Source of the DNA: Roseomonas marmotae | GTDB lineage: Bacteria > Pseudomonadota > Alphaproteobacteria > Acetobacterales > Acetobacteraceae | Assembly: GCF_017654485.1 (NCBI RefSeq) | Contig: NZ_CP061093.1 | Span: forward strand, 1-64,000 | Length of the DNA stretch: 64,000 nucleotides | Direction: 5' to 3' | Shown: piece by piece, positions 32,664 to 41,003 of the stretch | How the letters are laid out: each line of letters opens with the position of its first letter | Numbering within the stretch: position 1 is the first letter of the stretch | Made by a program: the position numbers and the translations under genes | Notes under the pieces: model-generated | What the model was told of the DNA's origin: nothing | Seen by the model: the letters and a program-made list of their open reading frames with translations, nothing else | The model's database searches: none

Positions 32664-32940
32664 GGTCACGTCCTTGCCCTTGGGGCGCAACAGGGCGCGT
32701 GTGCAACGCCCGAACGCTCGCGTAATACGAGCATATCTCCTGCGTTACTCTCTTTTTTGATGCTGGGCCAGATTTTTCTCTAGATCTGGATATCCGGTTA
32801 ACCATTTGATAATACTATATTATATTCGGATGACCTTCTTTCCAGTGCCTCTGAAAGACACAAAACTCCTGCACAGGCTGCGAGACTGGGCCGGATTTAT
32901 TGAATATTATGAGACAAATCTCGTAGAAGGAATCAGTCCG
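32664..32940. promoter_or_regulatory. AT-rich divergent promoter region
   Basis: The most AT-rich stretch in the window. CCAGAT (32768-32773) and ATCTGG (32784... 32789) form an inverted repeat with a 10-nt spacer. TTAA-N7-ATAA at 32798-32812 is one base off the CtrA consensus TTAA-N7-TTAA. TATATTATATT near 32815-32825 could be a -10 region for the rightward small gene. No gene or TGCGAAAA element is present here. Confidence 0.45.
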
Positions 32941-33246
32941 ATGCGCTTCGCCGCGCCTGCCTTCTGCTTATCCGGCCTGCTGCTGGTCCTGCCCTGCCCC
33001 GCCCTGGCGCAGCCCGCGCTGTCCTCGGAATCTCCGCCGTCCTGGTCTTCCACGCCTCATGCGCGGGGGCCAGCCCCACGTCAGCGGCAGGGGCATCGGG
33101 CCCAGGGCTCGCAGTTGGATGTCACCGGCCTTCTGGACCAGGCGCCGCCCCCGGCGCCAGAACCGCCCCCGCCTCCCCGCCGCCCGATGTTCAGCGATGG
33201 CTGGAGCCGCGACGGCTTCGGCGGCCGGCCTTCCGCCTGGCGATAA
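32941..33246 (+). CDS. small secreted proline-rich protein
   Basis: A 101-residue protein with a clear signal peptide (residues 1-24, 'CLSGLLLVLPCPALAQ', cleavage after ALAQ). The mature part is Pro/Arg/Ser-rich with a run of prolines near residues 70-80 and little predicted structure. Family not recognised. It is preceded by the AT-rich region with a CtrA-like site. A second small gene follows after 7 nt. Confidence 0.55.
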   Translation: MRFAAPAFCLSGLLLVLPCPALAQPALSSESPPSWSSTPHARGPAPRQRQGHRAQGSQLDVTGLLDQAPPPAPEPPPPPRRPMFSDGWSRDGFGGRPSAWR

Positions 33247-33253
33247 GCGGCGC

Positions 33254-33589
33254 ATGTCCGGCGCCCCCACCGGCTTCGTGCTGATCCATCGCGACCTCGG
33301 CCTCTATGTCGGCCGCACCTTCGCGCAGTCCTTCTGGTCCAAGCTAAACGGCGCCGGGCGCCAGGCCGTGGCGACCTTCCCCAGTGAGGCCCAGGCCCGC
33401 TGGCACATCGACCTCTGGGAAGGCGGCTGGCCGGAGGATCAGGCGGCCTGCGGCCTCAGCCTGCATCCGGTGGGGGTGGACCTGCCGGATGGCTGGGCCA
33501 GCATCACCGCCCTGCGCGCCGCCGGACTGGGGGAGCATCTGGGTGAGTTGGCCCATCCCGGCTGGCGCGCCGCGACGGGCCATTGCTGA
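33254..33589 (+). CDS. hypothetical protein (111 aa)
   Basis: Not recognised. A 111-residue Trp-rich cytoplasmic protein; 'GFVLIHRDLGLYVGRTFAQSFWSKL' opens it and 'ARWHIDLWEGGW' lies in the middle. It looks like a compact alpha/beta domain. It follows the small secreted protein gene by 7 nt, so the two are probably cotranscribed. It converges on flgI with a 9-nt gap. Confidence 0.5.
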   Translation: MSGAPTGFVLIHRDLGLYVGRTFAQSFWSKLNGAGRQAVATFPSEAQARWHIDLWEGGWPEDQAACGLSLHPVGVDLPDGWASITALRAAGLGEHLGELAHPGWRAATGHC

Positions 33590-33598
33590 GCCGGCGGC

Positions 33599-34714
33599 TC
33601 AGATGAACTGCAACTCAGCATGCAGTGCGCCGCTGGCCTTCAGCACATTCAGCACGGAGATCAGGTCGCGCGGCGCCAGGCCCAGCGCGTTCAACCCGTT
33701 CACCAGCGCCTGCAAGGTGCTGGCCCGGGGCAGCACCGCCAGCTGGCGGCCACGCTGATCATCCACCTCCACCTGCGTGCGCGGCAGCACCACCGTCTCG
33801 CCATTCGAGAGCGGGCCAGGCTGGCTGGCCACCGGGCTTTCCGTCACACGGATCACCAGGTTGCCATGGGTGATGGCCACCGGCTCCACCCGCACCGAGG
33901 CGCCGACGATGATGGTACCGGTGCGCTCATCCACTACCACCCGGGCGGTGGTCTCCGGCCGCACCTGCAATCCTTCCATCTGCGCCACCAGCGCCGGCAG
34001 CCGGTCGCGGAAGCCGAAGGGGATCTTCACCTCCACCGTGCCGAGGTCCAGCGCCTGGGCGCTGCCGGGGCCGAAGCGAGCATTCAGCACCTCCTCGATC
34101 CGGATGGCCGTGGTGAAATCGGGTGCGCGCAGCGCCAGGCGGATGCTGTCGAGGTTGCGAAGGCTGACGGGCACCTCCCGCTCCACCAGCCCGCCGCCGG
34201 GCACCCGCCCCTGGGTGGTGACGCCCGAGGAAATGCTCTGCGCCTGCCCCGCCGCCTGGAAGCCGCCCACCACCACCGGGCCCTGCGCCACGGCATAGAC
34301 CTCGCCATCCGCGCCCAGCAGCGGCGTCACGATCAGCGTGCCGCCATTCAGGCTGCGGCTGTCGCCCAGCGAGGAAACCTGCACATCGATGGGCGTGCCC
34401 TGGCGCGCGAAGGGCGGCAGGGTGGCGGTGACGATCACGGCGGCGGTATTGCGGGTCTGCACCCGCGCATCGGCCACATTGATGCCCATCCGCTCCAGCA
34501 TCGCCGCCAGGCTCTGCTGCGTGAAGGGCGTGTTCCGCAGCTGGTCACCCGTGCCCTGCAGGCCGATGACCAGGCCGTAGCCGACAAGCTGGTTGCCGCG
34601 CACGCCTTCGATCGAGACGATATCCTTCAGCCGCACCTGCGCCCACGCCGGCAGGGCAACGAGACAGGCCAGGGCCAGGGTCCAGAGAAAACGACAGGTC
34701 AGGCGGCGCGGCAT
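33599..34714 (-). CDS. flgI: flagellar P-ring protein FlgI
   Basis: A 371-residue FlgI with a signal peptide (WTLALACLVALPAWAQ, residues 11-26). The family N-terminus 'RLKDIVSIEGVRGNQLVGYGLV', the block 'GINVADARVQTRNTAAVIVTA' and the C-terminal 'LNALGLAPRDLISVLNVLKASGALHAEL' in outline are diagnostic. It forms the P ring around the rod in the peptidoglycan. Last gene of the motB-flgE-flgK-flgL operon. In most bacteria flgI follows flgH; here flgH is 23 kb away. Confidence 0.96.
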   Translation of the reverse strand: MPRRLTCRFLWTLALACLVALPAWAQVRLKDIVSIEGVRGNQLVGYGLVIGLQGTGDQLRNTPFTQQSLAAMLERMGINVADARVQTRNTAAVIVTATLPPFARQGTPIDVQVSSLGDSRSLNGGTLIVTPLLGADGEVYAVAQGPVVVGGFQAAGQAQSISSGVTTQGRVPGGGLVEREVPVSLRNLDSIRLALRAPDFTTAIRIEEVLNARFGPGSAQALDLGTVEVKIPFGFRDRLPALVAQMEGLQVRPETTARVVVDERTGTIIVGASVRVEPVAITHGNLVIRVTESPVASQPGPLSNGETVVLPRTQVEVDDQRGRQLAVLPRASTLQALVNGLNALGLAPRDLISVLNVLKASGALHAELQFI

Positions 34715-34732
34715 GGGCAGGGTCCTTCCGGC

Positions 34733-35065
34733 TCAGGCGCTGTAGCGCAGGCCGGCCCGGGCCAGCGCGGCATGCGGCAGCAACTGCGGCTCCAGCCCCA
34801 GCAGCGTCCGCAGATCGGCCAGCGCATCGCGCAGTTGCAGGGCACGGTCCGGCGCCCGCGGCATCTCGCTCTGCGGCATCAGCGCCAGGGCGCCACGCCA
34901 GAGCAGCACCGCCGCGTCGCGCGCCAGCGGCGTGGCAAGCATGAAGGCCTCCCCGCATTCCTCCACCGTGCAATCCAGCGCACCGGCCATGGCGGCGACA
35001 TCCTCCTCCTCCAGTGCCAGGGGAATATAGGGATTGCTGAACCCTGGGCTGATCAACTGGGTCAC
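34733..35065 (-). CDS. hypothetical protein between flgL and flgI (110 aa)
   Basis: Not recognised. A 110-residue helical protein; 'ALEEEDVAAMAGALDCTVEEC' and 'RALQLRDALADLRTLLGLEPQ' are likely helices. It has no signal peptide. Embedded in a flagellar operon with short gaps on both sides (28 nt after flgL, 18 nt before flgI), so a flagellar assembly role, for example a chaperone or regulator of late-hook proteins, is plausible but unproven. Confidence 0.55.
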   Translation of the reverse strand: MTQLISPGFSNPYIPLALEEEDVAAMAGALDCTVEECGEAFMLATPLARDAAVLLWRGALALMPQSEMPRAPDRALQLRDALADLRTLLGLEPQLLPHAALARAGLRYSA

Positions 35066-35093
35066 TTCGGATTGTCCGTCCTGTGCGAGGGGG

Positions 35094-36137
35094 TCAGAGG
35101 TAGTTCACCAGGCTCAGCTTGGAGAGCTGCGCGGTGATGGAGTAAGTCGCCTGCAGCTGGATCTGCATCGTGTTGATCTGGTCGGAGAGGCTGTAGTAGT
35201 CGGCCCGCTCCAGGTCGTTGATCTGCGCCGTCGTGGCCTGCACGCCATGGTCATGGATCTCCGCCACCCGCTCCAGCCGCGCCTGTTTGGTGCCGAGCGT
35301 GCCGGCCAGGGTGGTCAGCTGCGTCTGCGCGCCGCGCATCAGCTCGCCCGCACGGTCGCAAAGGGCGGTCCTGGCATCCTCGCTGAGCCTGCTGGCGCCA
35401 TTGCCCAGAAGCGACGTCATGGCCAGCGCCTTCAGCGCATCCCGGAAGGCGCCATGATCGGCGCGGACGTCATAGGCGAGCGCCTGCCCGTCACCGATCC
35501 GCACCAGATTCGGCGCGCCGTCCCCCGTCCTGGAGGAGGAGCCGTAATAACGGCCGTAGAACTCCGAGCCGCCGTCATCAAAGGCATCCTCGATATCCTG
35601 CATCAGCCCCGCAATGTCGTCGGCATCCAACGCGCCGCCCTTGGTGGCCACGGCAGCCTCCAGCATGGACTGAATCCGCGCCGGCAGCTCCGCGATCCCG
35701 TCCAGCGGCCGCGTGGCGCCGTCGGTGCCGCCAAATACCTTCTGCCCCTGGAAATCCGTGTTCAGGAGATCGGCGATGGAGGCGAGCAGGTCGGGAGTAT
35801 CGGCAGAGAGCATGGTATAGCTCTGCTGCTTCAGCACATCGGCAGCCAGGATCTGCGCGGAGACATCCTGGAAGATGTCCCTGATCGACGTCATGGCGGT
35901 CTGCATGGTCTTCATGCGCTCGCCGGCGAGGCTGGTGCCGTTCTTGATCGCCCCGCCCTGCTGGATATCGCTCCGCAGCCGATAGAGCAGCGAGGCGCCG
36001 ATACCCATATCCAGCACCGGGTCGCTCTTTCGGCCGGAGGCGACTTCGGCGGTCGCACGGGCGAGTTGCGCTTGCAGGCTCTGCAGACTGGCCTGCCGGC
36101 CGATCGCGACGCCCGCCGGGGACACACGCTCCATCAT
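35094..36137 (-). CDS. flgL: hook-filament junction protein FlgL
   Basis: A 347-residue flagellin-like junction protein. N-terminal D0/D1-type helices include 'LQSLQAQLARATAEVASGRKSD' and 'IGASLLYRLRSDIQQ'; the end has 'DQINTMQIQLQATYSITAQLSKLSLVNYL'-type helices. The FlgL-like 'NTDFQGQKVFGGTDGATRPLDG' loop sits near residue 130. It is located directly after flgK. Confidence 0.9.
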   Translation of the reverse strand: MMERVSPAGVAIGRQASLQSLQAQLARATAEVASGRKSDPVLDMGIGASLLYRLRSDIQQGGAIKNGTSLAGERMKTMQTAMTSIRDIFQDVSAQILAADVLKQQSYTMLSADTPDLLASIADLLNTDFQGQKVFGGTDGATRPLDGIAELPARIQSMLEAAVATKGGALDADDIAGLMQDIEDAFDDGGSEFYGRYYGSSSRTGDGAPNLVRIGDGQALAYDVRADHGAFRDALKALAMTSLLGNGASRLSEDARTALCDRAGELMRGAQTQLTTLAGTLGTKQARLERVAEIHDHGVQATTAQINDLERADYYSLSDQINTMQIQLQATYSITAQLSKLSLVNYL

Positions 36138-36150
36138 CGGGGCTTCTCCT

Positions 36151-37647
36151 TCAACGTCTGAGGCTGCCGAGCTCGTCGAGCATTTTGGCGGCGGCCTGGA
36201 TGACCTGTACCGAGGCCGAATAGGTCTGCTGCACCATCAGCAGCCGCTGCAGTTCCTCATCCACGCTGACCGCCGTCTTGTTGGTCAGGTCCTGCCGCGC
36301 CTGCAGGGCGATGCTGGCGCGGGTGATGGCACGGTCAGTCCAGGTGCCGCGCTCGCTCTGCATCAGCCCGACAACCTGCGAGGCAGCCTGCGGCAGCCCC
36401 ATCGAGCCCGGCAGGCCGGTGCCGCTGTCGTAGTCGCGGTTGCGCCCCAGGGCGTCCAGCCAGCCCAGGATGATTCTGTTGTCGGAGGTACTGCCCTCGA
36501 CCACCGCCCCCATGCCGTCGCGCATCCGCCAGAGCTGGCCCAGCGACGGTGGGGCGGTGCTGGGATCGGCCACCTGGTCCGGGTCGACCAGCGCATTGAT
36601 GCCGATGAGACGCGCCATGCCGACGGCTGGCGCTGCGGGGTCGAAGCCGGCGGCGCCATCACGGGTGAAGAGCCCGGCCTGACCGGCGCCAAGGCTTGGA
36701 TCGGCCTCCTGGAAGCTCTCCGCCAGCCGGCCCGCCACCTGGTCCAGCATATCGGCGAAGCGCGGCATCACCTCGTCCCGAAGCTTCAGCCCGGCGGCGA
36801 TGCTGCCGCTGTCGGAGACGCGCAGCACCATGCCGCCGACGGTGATGTCGGAGAGGCCATCAGTATAGGGGGCGCTGCCGTGGCGGCGGATGTCGGAGGC
36901 GATCTGCGGCGTATGGCTGAAGGCCAGCGCGCGCGGATTGCCGCTGTCGAAGAGCGTATTGCCGCCATCGGTCATCACCAGCAGCCGGCCCGGCCCGTTG
37001 TCATGGACGCGGATCGGCAGCCTGACGGCGATATCCGCGAGGAGGGTGTCGCGCTTGTCCTCGTATTCGGCGGTGGAGGCGCCGCGCGCGGCGGCCAGCG
37101 CCCTTTGCCGCTCCACCTCCTGCAGATCCCGTAGCGCCGTGTTCACGGCATCCACATCCCGCGCAACGCCGAAGTCGGCCTCAGTGCGCGAGCGGCTGAT
37201 GGCGGCATCCATATCGTGGAAGCTGTCCACCAGATCCTGCGCTGCCGCCAGCGCCTCGCCCTGCACCACGGCATCGTTCGGCGCGGCAGAGAGCGCGGTC
37301 ATCGCCTCCTGAAAGGCGCCGAGGCGGGAGGAGAGGGAGCGCTCATCGGCCGGCTGGCCGATTACGCTGGTATAGCTGGCCAGCAGGGATTGCAGGCGGC
37401 CGGCGAAGGCCTCGGCGCCATTGGCGGCGCGGGAGGCCGTGGCCAGGACGGTATCGGCGGCGCGCTGGACCACCCCGGTCGCGACCCCGCTGCCGGTGCC
37501 GCCCACCAGGTTCTCGCTGCGCGGCAGGTCGCGCCGCACAAAGCCTGGGGTCTGCACATTGGCCACATTGTTGGCGATGACCGAGGAGGCCCGCTGCTCG
37601 GCGGCCAGGGAGGTCAGCGCCGCGCTCAGTGCGGCTTGAAGGGACAT
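36151..37647 (-). CDS. flgK: hook-associated protein FlgK
   Basis: A 498-residue FlgK. 'ANNVANVQTPGFVRRDL' near residue 25 is the rod/hook-family motif; 'LGAFQEAMTALSAAPND' and the C-terminal 'VSVDEELQRLLMVQQTYSASVQVIQAAAKML' in outline mark it as FlgK. The protein is somewhat short for the family. A GATGCGAAAC element lies 34 nt upstream (core to start), so it may also have its own promoter within the operon. Confidence 0.94.
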   Translation of the reverse strand: MSLQAALSAALTSLAAEQRASSVIANNVANVQTPGFVRRDLPRSENLVGGTGSGVATGVVQRAADTVLATASRAANGAEAFAGRLQSLLASYTSVIGQPADERSLSSRLGAFQEAMTALSAAPNDAVVQGEALAAAQDLVDSFHDMDAAISRSRTEADFGVARDVDAVNTALRDLQEVERQRALAAARGASTAEYEDKRDTLLADIAVRLPIRVHDNGPGRLLVMTDGGNTLFDSGNPRALAFSHTPQIASDIRRHGSAPYTDGLSDITVGGMVLRVSDSGSIAAGLKLRDEVMPRFADMLDQVAGRLAESFQEADPSLGAGQAGLFTRDGAAGFDPAAPAVGMARLIGINALVDPDQVADPSTAPPSLGQLWRMRDGMGAVVEGSTSDNRIILGWLDALGRNRDYDSGTGLPGSMGLPQAASQVVGLMQSERGTWTDRAITRASIALQARQDLTNKTAVSVDEELQRLLMVQQTYSASVQVIQAAAKMLDELGSLRR

Positions 37648-37674
37648 GGCTTGGGCTCCCGGTCAATTCATGAC

Positions 37675-37684
37675 GTTTCGCATC
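37675..37684 (-). promoter_or_regulatory. TGCGAAA element upstream of flgK
   Basis: GATGCGAAAC on the minus strand, core 34 nt before flgK, in the 73-nt flgE-flgK spacer. Shorter A-run than most copies. Confidence 0.4.
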
Positions 37685-37720
37685 GTGGTGGGGCCGAGGC
37701 AGCGGCCCCGCCATGCCTGC

Positions 37721-39163
37721 TCACCGCTTCAGATTGGTCGCTTCTTCCAGCATCTGGTCGGCGGTACGGACCACCGAGGCATTGGAGCTGTAGGCGCGCT
37801 GCGTCTCGATCAGGTTGGTCAGTTCCGTGCCGATATCGACATTGGAGGATTCCAGTGCCCTGCCCGAGGTGGTGCCGGCAGAGCCCTCACCCGGCGTCAG
37901 CAGCCGCACCGCACCTGCCGCGCGCGACATCTCATAGGCATCGCCGCTGACGGGGTTCAGGCCATCGGCATTGGGGAAGACGGCAATCTTCAGCTGGTAG
38001 ATCGGCCGGGACTGTCCATTGGAGAAGGTTGCGATGACCTTGCCGTCATCATCGACCGAGACCCGCTCCAGCATGCCGAAGGCCGAGCCGTTCTTCTCGA
38101 TCTTGGTCGGCACGAAGTTGCCGCTCAGCTGGGTGATGCCGGAGACGCTGCCGGGCACGCCGATCTTGAGCGGCAGCGTCATGCTGCCGAGCTGCATGGT
38201 CAGGGTACCGAGACGCGTGTCATAGACGCCCCTGGTCTGGTCGGCGGTAGCCGGCATCGTATATTTGCCATAGGCCGCTTCCGGCATGGCGGCGGAGATG
38301 GGCGTGGTCGCCGGCGGCACCGGCGCGGTATCGCTGACCACGGACTTGATGGTGCCCGCCTTGTTGGCGCCGGCGCTGGCACCCCAGAATTCGACCTCCA
38401 CCTGCCCGACCAGCCGCGATTCATCCGTCACCGGCGCGGCGGGGTCGCCGCCGGTCGCGCTGTCATAGACCTGCATCAGCCAGCGGTTGGTATCCGTGTC
38501 GCCCGCGGCTGCGGCCGGCAGCGCGATGAAGCGGTAGGTCAGGGTCTGGGTTCCGCCCAGGGCGTCATAGTAATCGACGCTGCTGATATGCGTGTCCACG
38601 CCCGGAGGATCGGCCGAATAGGCCGTATTGCCGGCAGGCAGGTTGGCCCAGAAGGTCATCTCCGTGGTCGGCGCGGAGGAGACGCTGATATTGTTGATAT
38701 TGACCGTCGCCAGGCCATCGACATTGTTGTCGCCCAGGGTGCCGAGCGGCAGGCCATCGGCGCCGAGCTTCACGCCCTGCAGATAGTAGCCCCCGGCATT
38801 GACCAGGTTCCCGTTGGCGTCCGGGCGGAAGGAGCCCGCACGGGTAGCGAGATATTTGCCGTTGCTGCCCGGGGTTTCGTTCACCACCAGGAAGCCGTTT
38901 CCATTGACGGCGATATCGGTATCGACGCCGGTACTCTGCACCTGGCCGAGCTTTGTGATCTCCACCCGGTTATGCGCGGCGGTGCCGGCCAGCGCCGAGC
39001 TGCCATGGCTGGAGCCTTCCAGCACCAGGCTCTCGAACTGTGTATCGATCCGCTTGTAGCCAACAGTGGAGCTGTTGGCGATGTTGTTGGAAATGCCGGA
39101 GAGCTTCGTGGCCTGGGCATTCAGGCCCGAGACGCTGGTCCGGAGAGCGTTGATGGCCGTCAT
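37721..39163 (-). CDS. flgE: flagellar hook protein FlgE
   Basis: A 480-residue FlgE. 'ISNNIANSSTVGYKRIDTQF' lies at about residues 22-41, the middle has 'NLPAGN' and 'DYYDALGGTQTLTYRF', and the C-terminus 'ESSNVDIGTELTNLIETQRAYSSNA' in outline is canonical. ATG 39163 (MTAINALRT) is chosen over an 8-residue extension. It polymerises into the hook under the FlgD cap. The 157-nt gap to motB contains a GC-rich hairpin region but no TGCGAAAA copy. Confidence 0.95.
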   Translation of the reverse strand: MTAINALRTSVSGLNAQATKLSGISNNIANSSTVGYKRIDTQFESLVLEGSSHGSSALAGTAAHNRVEITKLGQVQSTGVDTDIAVNGNGFLVVNETPGSNGKYLATRAGSFRPDANGNLVNAGGYYLQGVKLGADGLPLGTLGDNNVDGLATVNINNISVSSAPTTEMTFWANLPAGNTAYSADPPGVDTHISSVDYYDALGGTQTLTYRFIALPAAAAGDTDTNRWLMQVYDSATGGDPAAPVTDESRLVGQVEVEFWGASAGANKAGTIKSVVSDTAPVPPATTPISAAMPEAAYGKYTMPATADQTRGVYDTRLGTLTMQLGSMTLPLKIGVPGSVSGITQLSGNFVPTKIEKNGSAFGMLERVSVDDDGKVIATFSNGQSRPIYQLKIAVFPNADGLNPVSGDAYEMSRAAGAVRLLTPGEGSAGTTSGRALESSNVDIGTELTNLIETQRAYSSNASVVRTADQMLEEATNLKR

Positions 39164-39320
39164 CGGCGATCCCTGCGGTGGTTGCATGTCACGGAAGTGA
39201 CGATCTGGGGAAATGGCGGGCGCGTGCTCCGCCGCTTGAGGTCAGGCTCGGGGCAGGCGGGCCCGTTTCGGGCAGGTCCGGCGCCGGCTTCTGCCGGAGG
39301 GCCGGGGCAGTGCGGAGGTG

Positions 39321-40229
39321 TCATCGGCGCGGCTCCGCGGCGGCGCGTTGCGTGACGAGGCCGGCGCGCATCACCGTAATGGCGATGCGGCGATTGCGGG
39401 GGTCGTTCGGCGCCTCCCGCAACAGCGGTTCGACCGAGGATTTTCCCTCGATCCGGTGCATCCGCGCCGCCGGCACGCCCTCCTGCTCCAGCACCCGGCG
39501 CGCGCTGTTGGCGCGGTCGCTGGACAGTTCCCAGTTGCCATAGGCGCCGCGGGAGAAGGCCTGCCCATCCGTGTGGCCGGCCACCACCACCGCGTTCGGC
39601 ACCGTGGCCAGGATGCCGCCCAGCACATGCAGGATACGAGCGAGGCGCGGGGTCGGCTCGGTGGCGCCGGCGGCGAACATGGGCGCGCCGTCGCGATCGA
39701 AGATCTGCAGCCGCAGCCCTTCCGACGTCATCTCGACGCGCAGATTCTGTACGAAGTCGCGCAGCGTGCCATCCGTCGTGCCGAGCTGCCGCTCCAGCTC
39801 CGCCTTCATGGCTTCCAGCCTCTGGCGGTCGATCGGGTCGCGCAACCCGCCATCCTGAGCGGCGGCGGCCTCGGCTGCCTCACCGTTATTCGCGGACTCC
39901 CCGCCATCGCTGTCCCGCCGCAGCCCGCCCTCACTGACGGTGGTCAGTGGATCGGTGCGGGATTCCCCGGCGACCAGCATGGAGGTGCCGCCGCTCAGCA
40001 CGCCGTTGCCGGCCGGCAGATCAAGAATGCTGGATGCGTTGAAGAACTGGGCGATGCCGTCGCGCTGCGCCTCGGTGGTGGAGGAGAGCAGCCACATGAC
40101 CAGGAAGAAGGCCATCATCGCCGTGACGAAATCGGCGTAGGCGATCTTCCACTGGCCGCCATGATCCTCGTCACGCGCCACGTGGTGCCTCTTGACGATG
40201 ATCCGACGCTTGTCGTTCTCGGCGCTCAT
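39321..40229 (-). CDS. motB: flagellar stator protein MotB
   Basis: A 302-residue MotB. The single membrane helix 'WKIAYADFVTAMMAFFLVMWLL' in outline (residues about 27-48) contains the proton-binding Asp in 'YADF'. A long linker follows. The OmpA-like peptidoglycan-binding domain (about 190-290) has 'VVVAGHTDGQAF', 'NWELSSDRANSARRVL' and 'NRRIAI'. Its partner motA is 12 kb away in another operon. First gene of the hook-filament operon. Confidence 0.95.
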   Translation of the reverse strand: MSAENDKRRIIVKRHHVARDEDHGGQWKIAYADFVTAMMAFFLVMWLLSSTTEAQRDGIAQFFNASSILDLPAGNGVLSGGTSMLVAGESRTDPLTTVSEGGLRRDSDGGESANNGEAAEAAAAQDGGLRDPIDRQRLEAMKAELERQLGTTDGTLRDFVQNLRVEMTSEGLRLQIFDRDGAPMFAAGATEPTPRLARILHVLGGILATVPNAVVVAGHTDGQAFSRGAYGNWELSSDRANSARRVLEQEGVPAARMHRIEGKSSVEPLLREAPNDPRNRRIAITVMRAGLVTQRAAAEPRR

Positions 40230-40276
40230 GCGGCGGGGTAATCCGGGCTGATGCTGGTTCGCAGCCTATACCGGAG

Positions 40277-40288
40277 ATTTTTCGCATT
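40277..40288 (-). promoter_or_regulatory. TGCGAAAA element upstream of motB
   Basis: AATGCGAAAAAT on the minus strand, core 56 nt before motB. It overlaps by one base the stop codon region of the upstream 237-aa gene (which ends at 40288). Confidence 0.55.
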
Positions 40289-41001
40289 CAAGGGCGTTGA
40301 TCCTCGCCACGGTGCCTCACCGTCAGGCTGCCCGACAGCGCCAGGCGGTGCAGCACGGCCTCGAAGGCCTCCTCGAGCTCCGCCACCATGGCAGGCGGCA
40401 GCCTGCGGACGGTCTCCAGCACCGCGTCCAGCCGCCGTTCCTCCAGCCGCCCGCGCAGTTCGATGCGCCCGCTGACAGGCAATGCAAGGCGGATGGCGAA
40501 GGCCCCTCGTCCGGCCTGGTTGCCGCCGGTGGCGCCTGGCGGCCTCACGCGGTCGGGGCGCCAGAAAAGGTCGATCCAGGCCAGGCCCTCGCCGCTCCGC
40601 AACGGCAGCCGCTGCCCGGCCCAGAAGGCCGCCTCCCCCAGCGAGGCCGGCGGCTGTGGCGCGCCACCCAGCAGAGTCAGCATCGCCTTCCGCGGCAGAT
40701 GCAGCGCCTCGCCCAGACGGGCCAGACGCTCCTCGCCCAGCCAGAGGCCGGGATCCGGCCGCAGCGCCGCCAGGGCCAGGGGCAGGACCAAGCCGGCCCC
40801 GCCGCCCGGCAGCAGCGCCTCCAGCCCCGGCAGCGCGGGGGGCGGCGCCAGGAGGCGTGCCTCCCCCTGCTCCTCCGCAGGGCTGCCGCGTGGCGGCACA
40901 TGGCCCACGGCACGTGCCGCCGCGGCATAGCCTGCCTCAGCCTCCCGCCCCGGCGCGCCGGGGCGGAAGACGGGGTCGATGGGCGCCACCTCCCCGTCCA
41001 T
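40288..41001 (-). CDS. hypothetical protein downstream of fliG, possibly FliK-C-like
   Basis: A 237-residue protein. The first 150 residues are Pro/Ala/Gly-rich. The C-terminal 75 residues (AFAIRLALPVSGRIELRGRLEERRLDAVLE in outline, then LPPAMVAELEEAFEAVLHRLALSGSLTVRH) have a strand-strand-helix-helix-strand pattern reminiscent of the FliK hook-length domain and of uncharacterised alphaproteobacterial flagellar proteins. It starts 2 nt after fliG and ends the fliF operon. Similarity was judged by eye only. Confidence 0.5.
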   Translation of the reverse strand: MDGEVAPIDPVFRPGAPGREAEAGYAAAARAVGHVPPRGSPAEEQGEARLLAPPPALPGLEALLPGGGAGLVLPLALAALRPDPGLWLGEERLARLGEALHLPRKAMLTLLGGAPQPPASLGEAAFWAGQRLPLRSGEGLAWIDLFWRPDRVRPPGATGGNQAGRGAFAIRLALPVSGRIELRGRLEERRLDAVLETVRRLPPAMVAELEEAFEAVLHRLALSGSLTVRHRGEDQRP

Positions 41002-41003
41002 GG

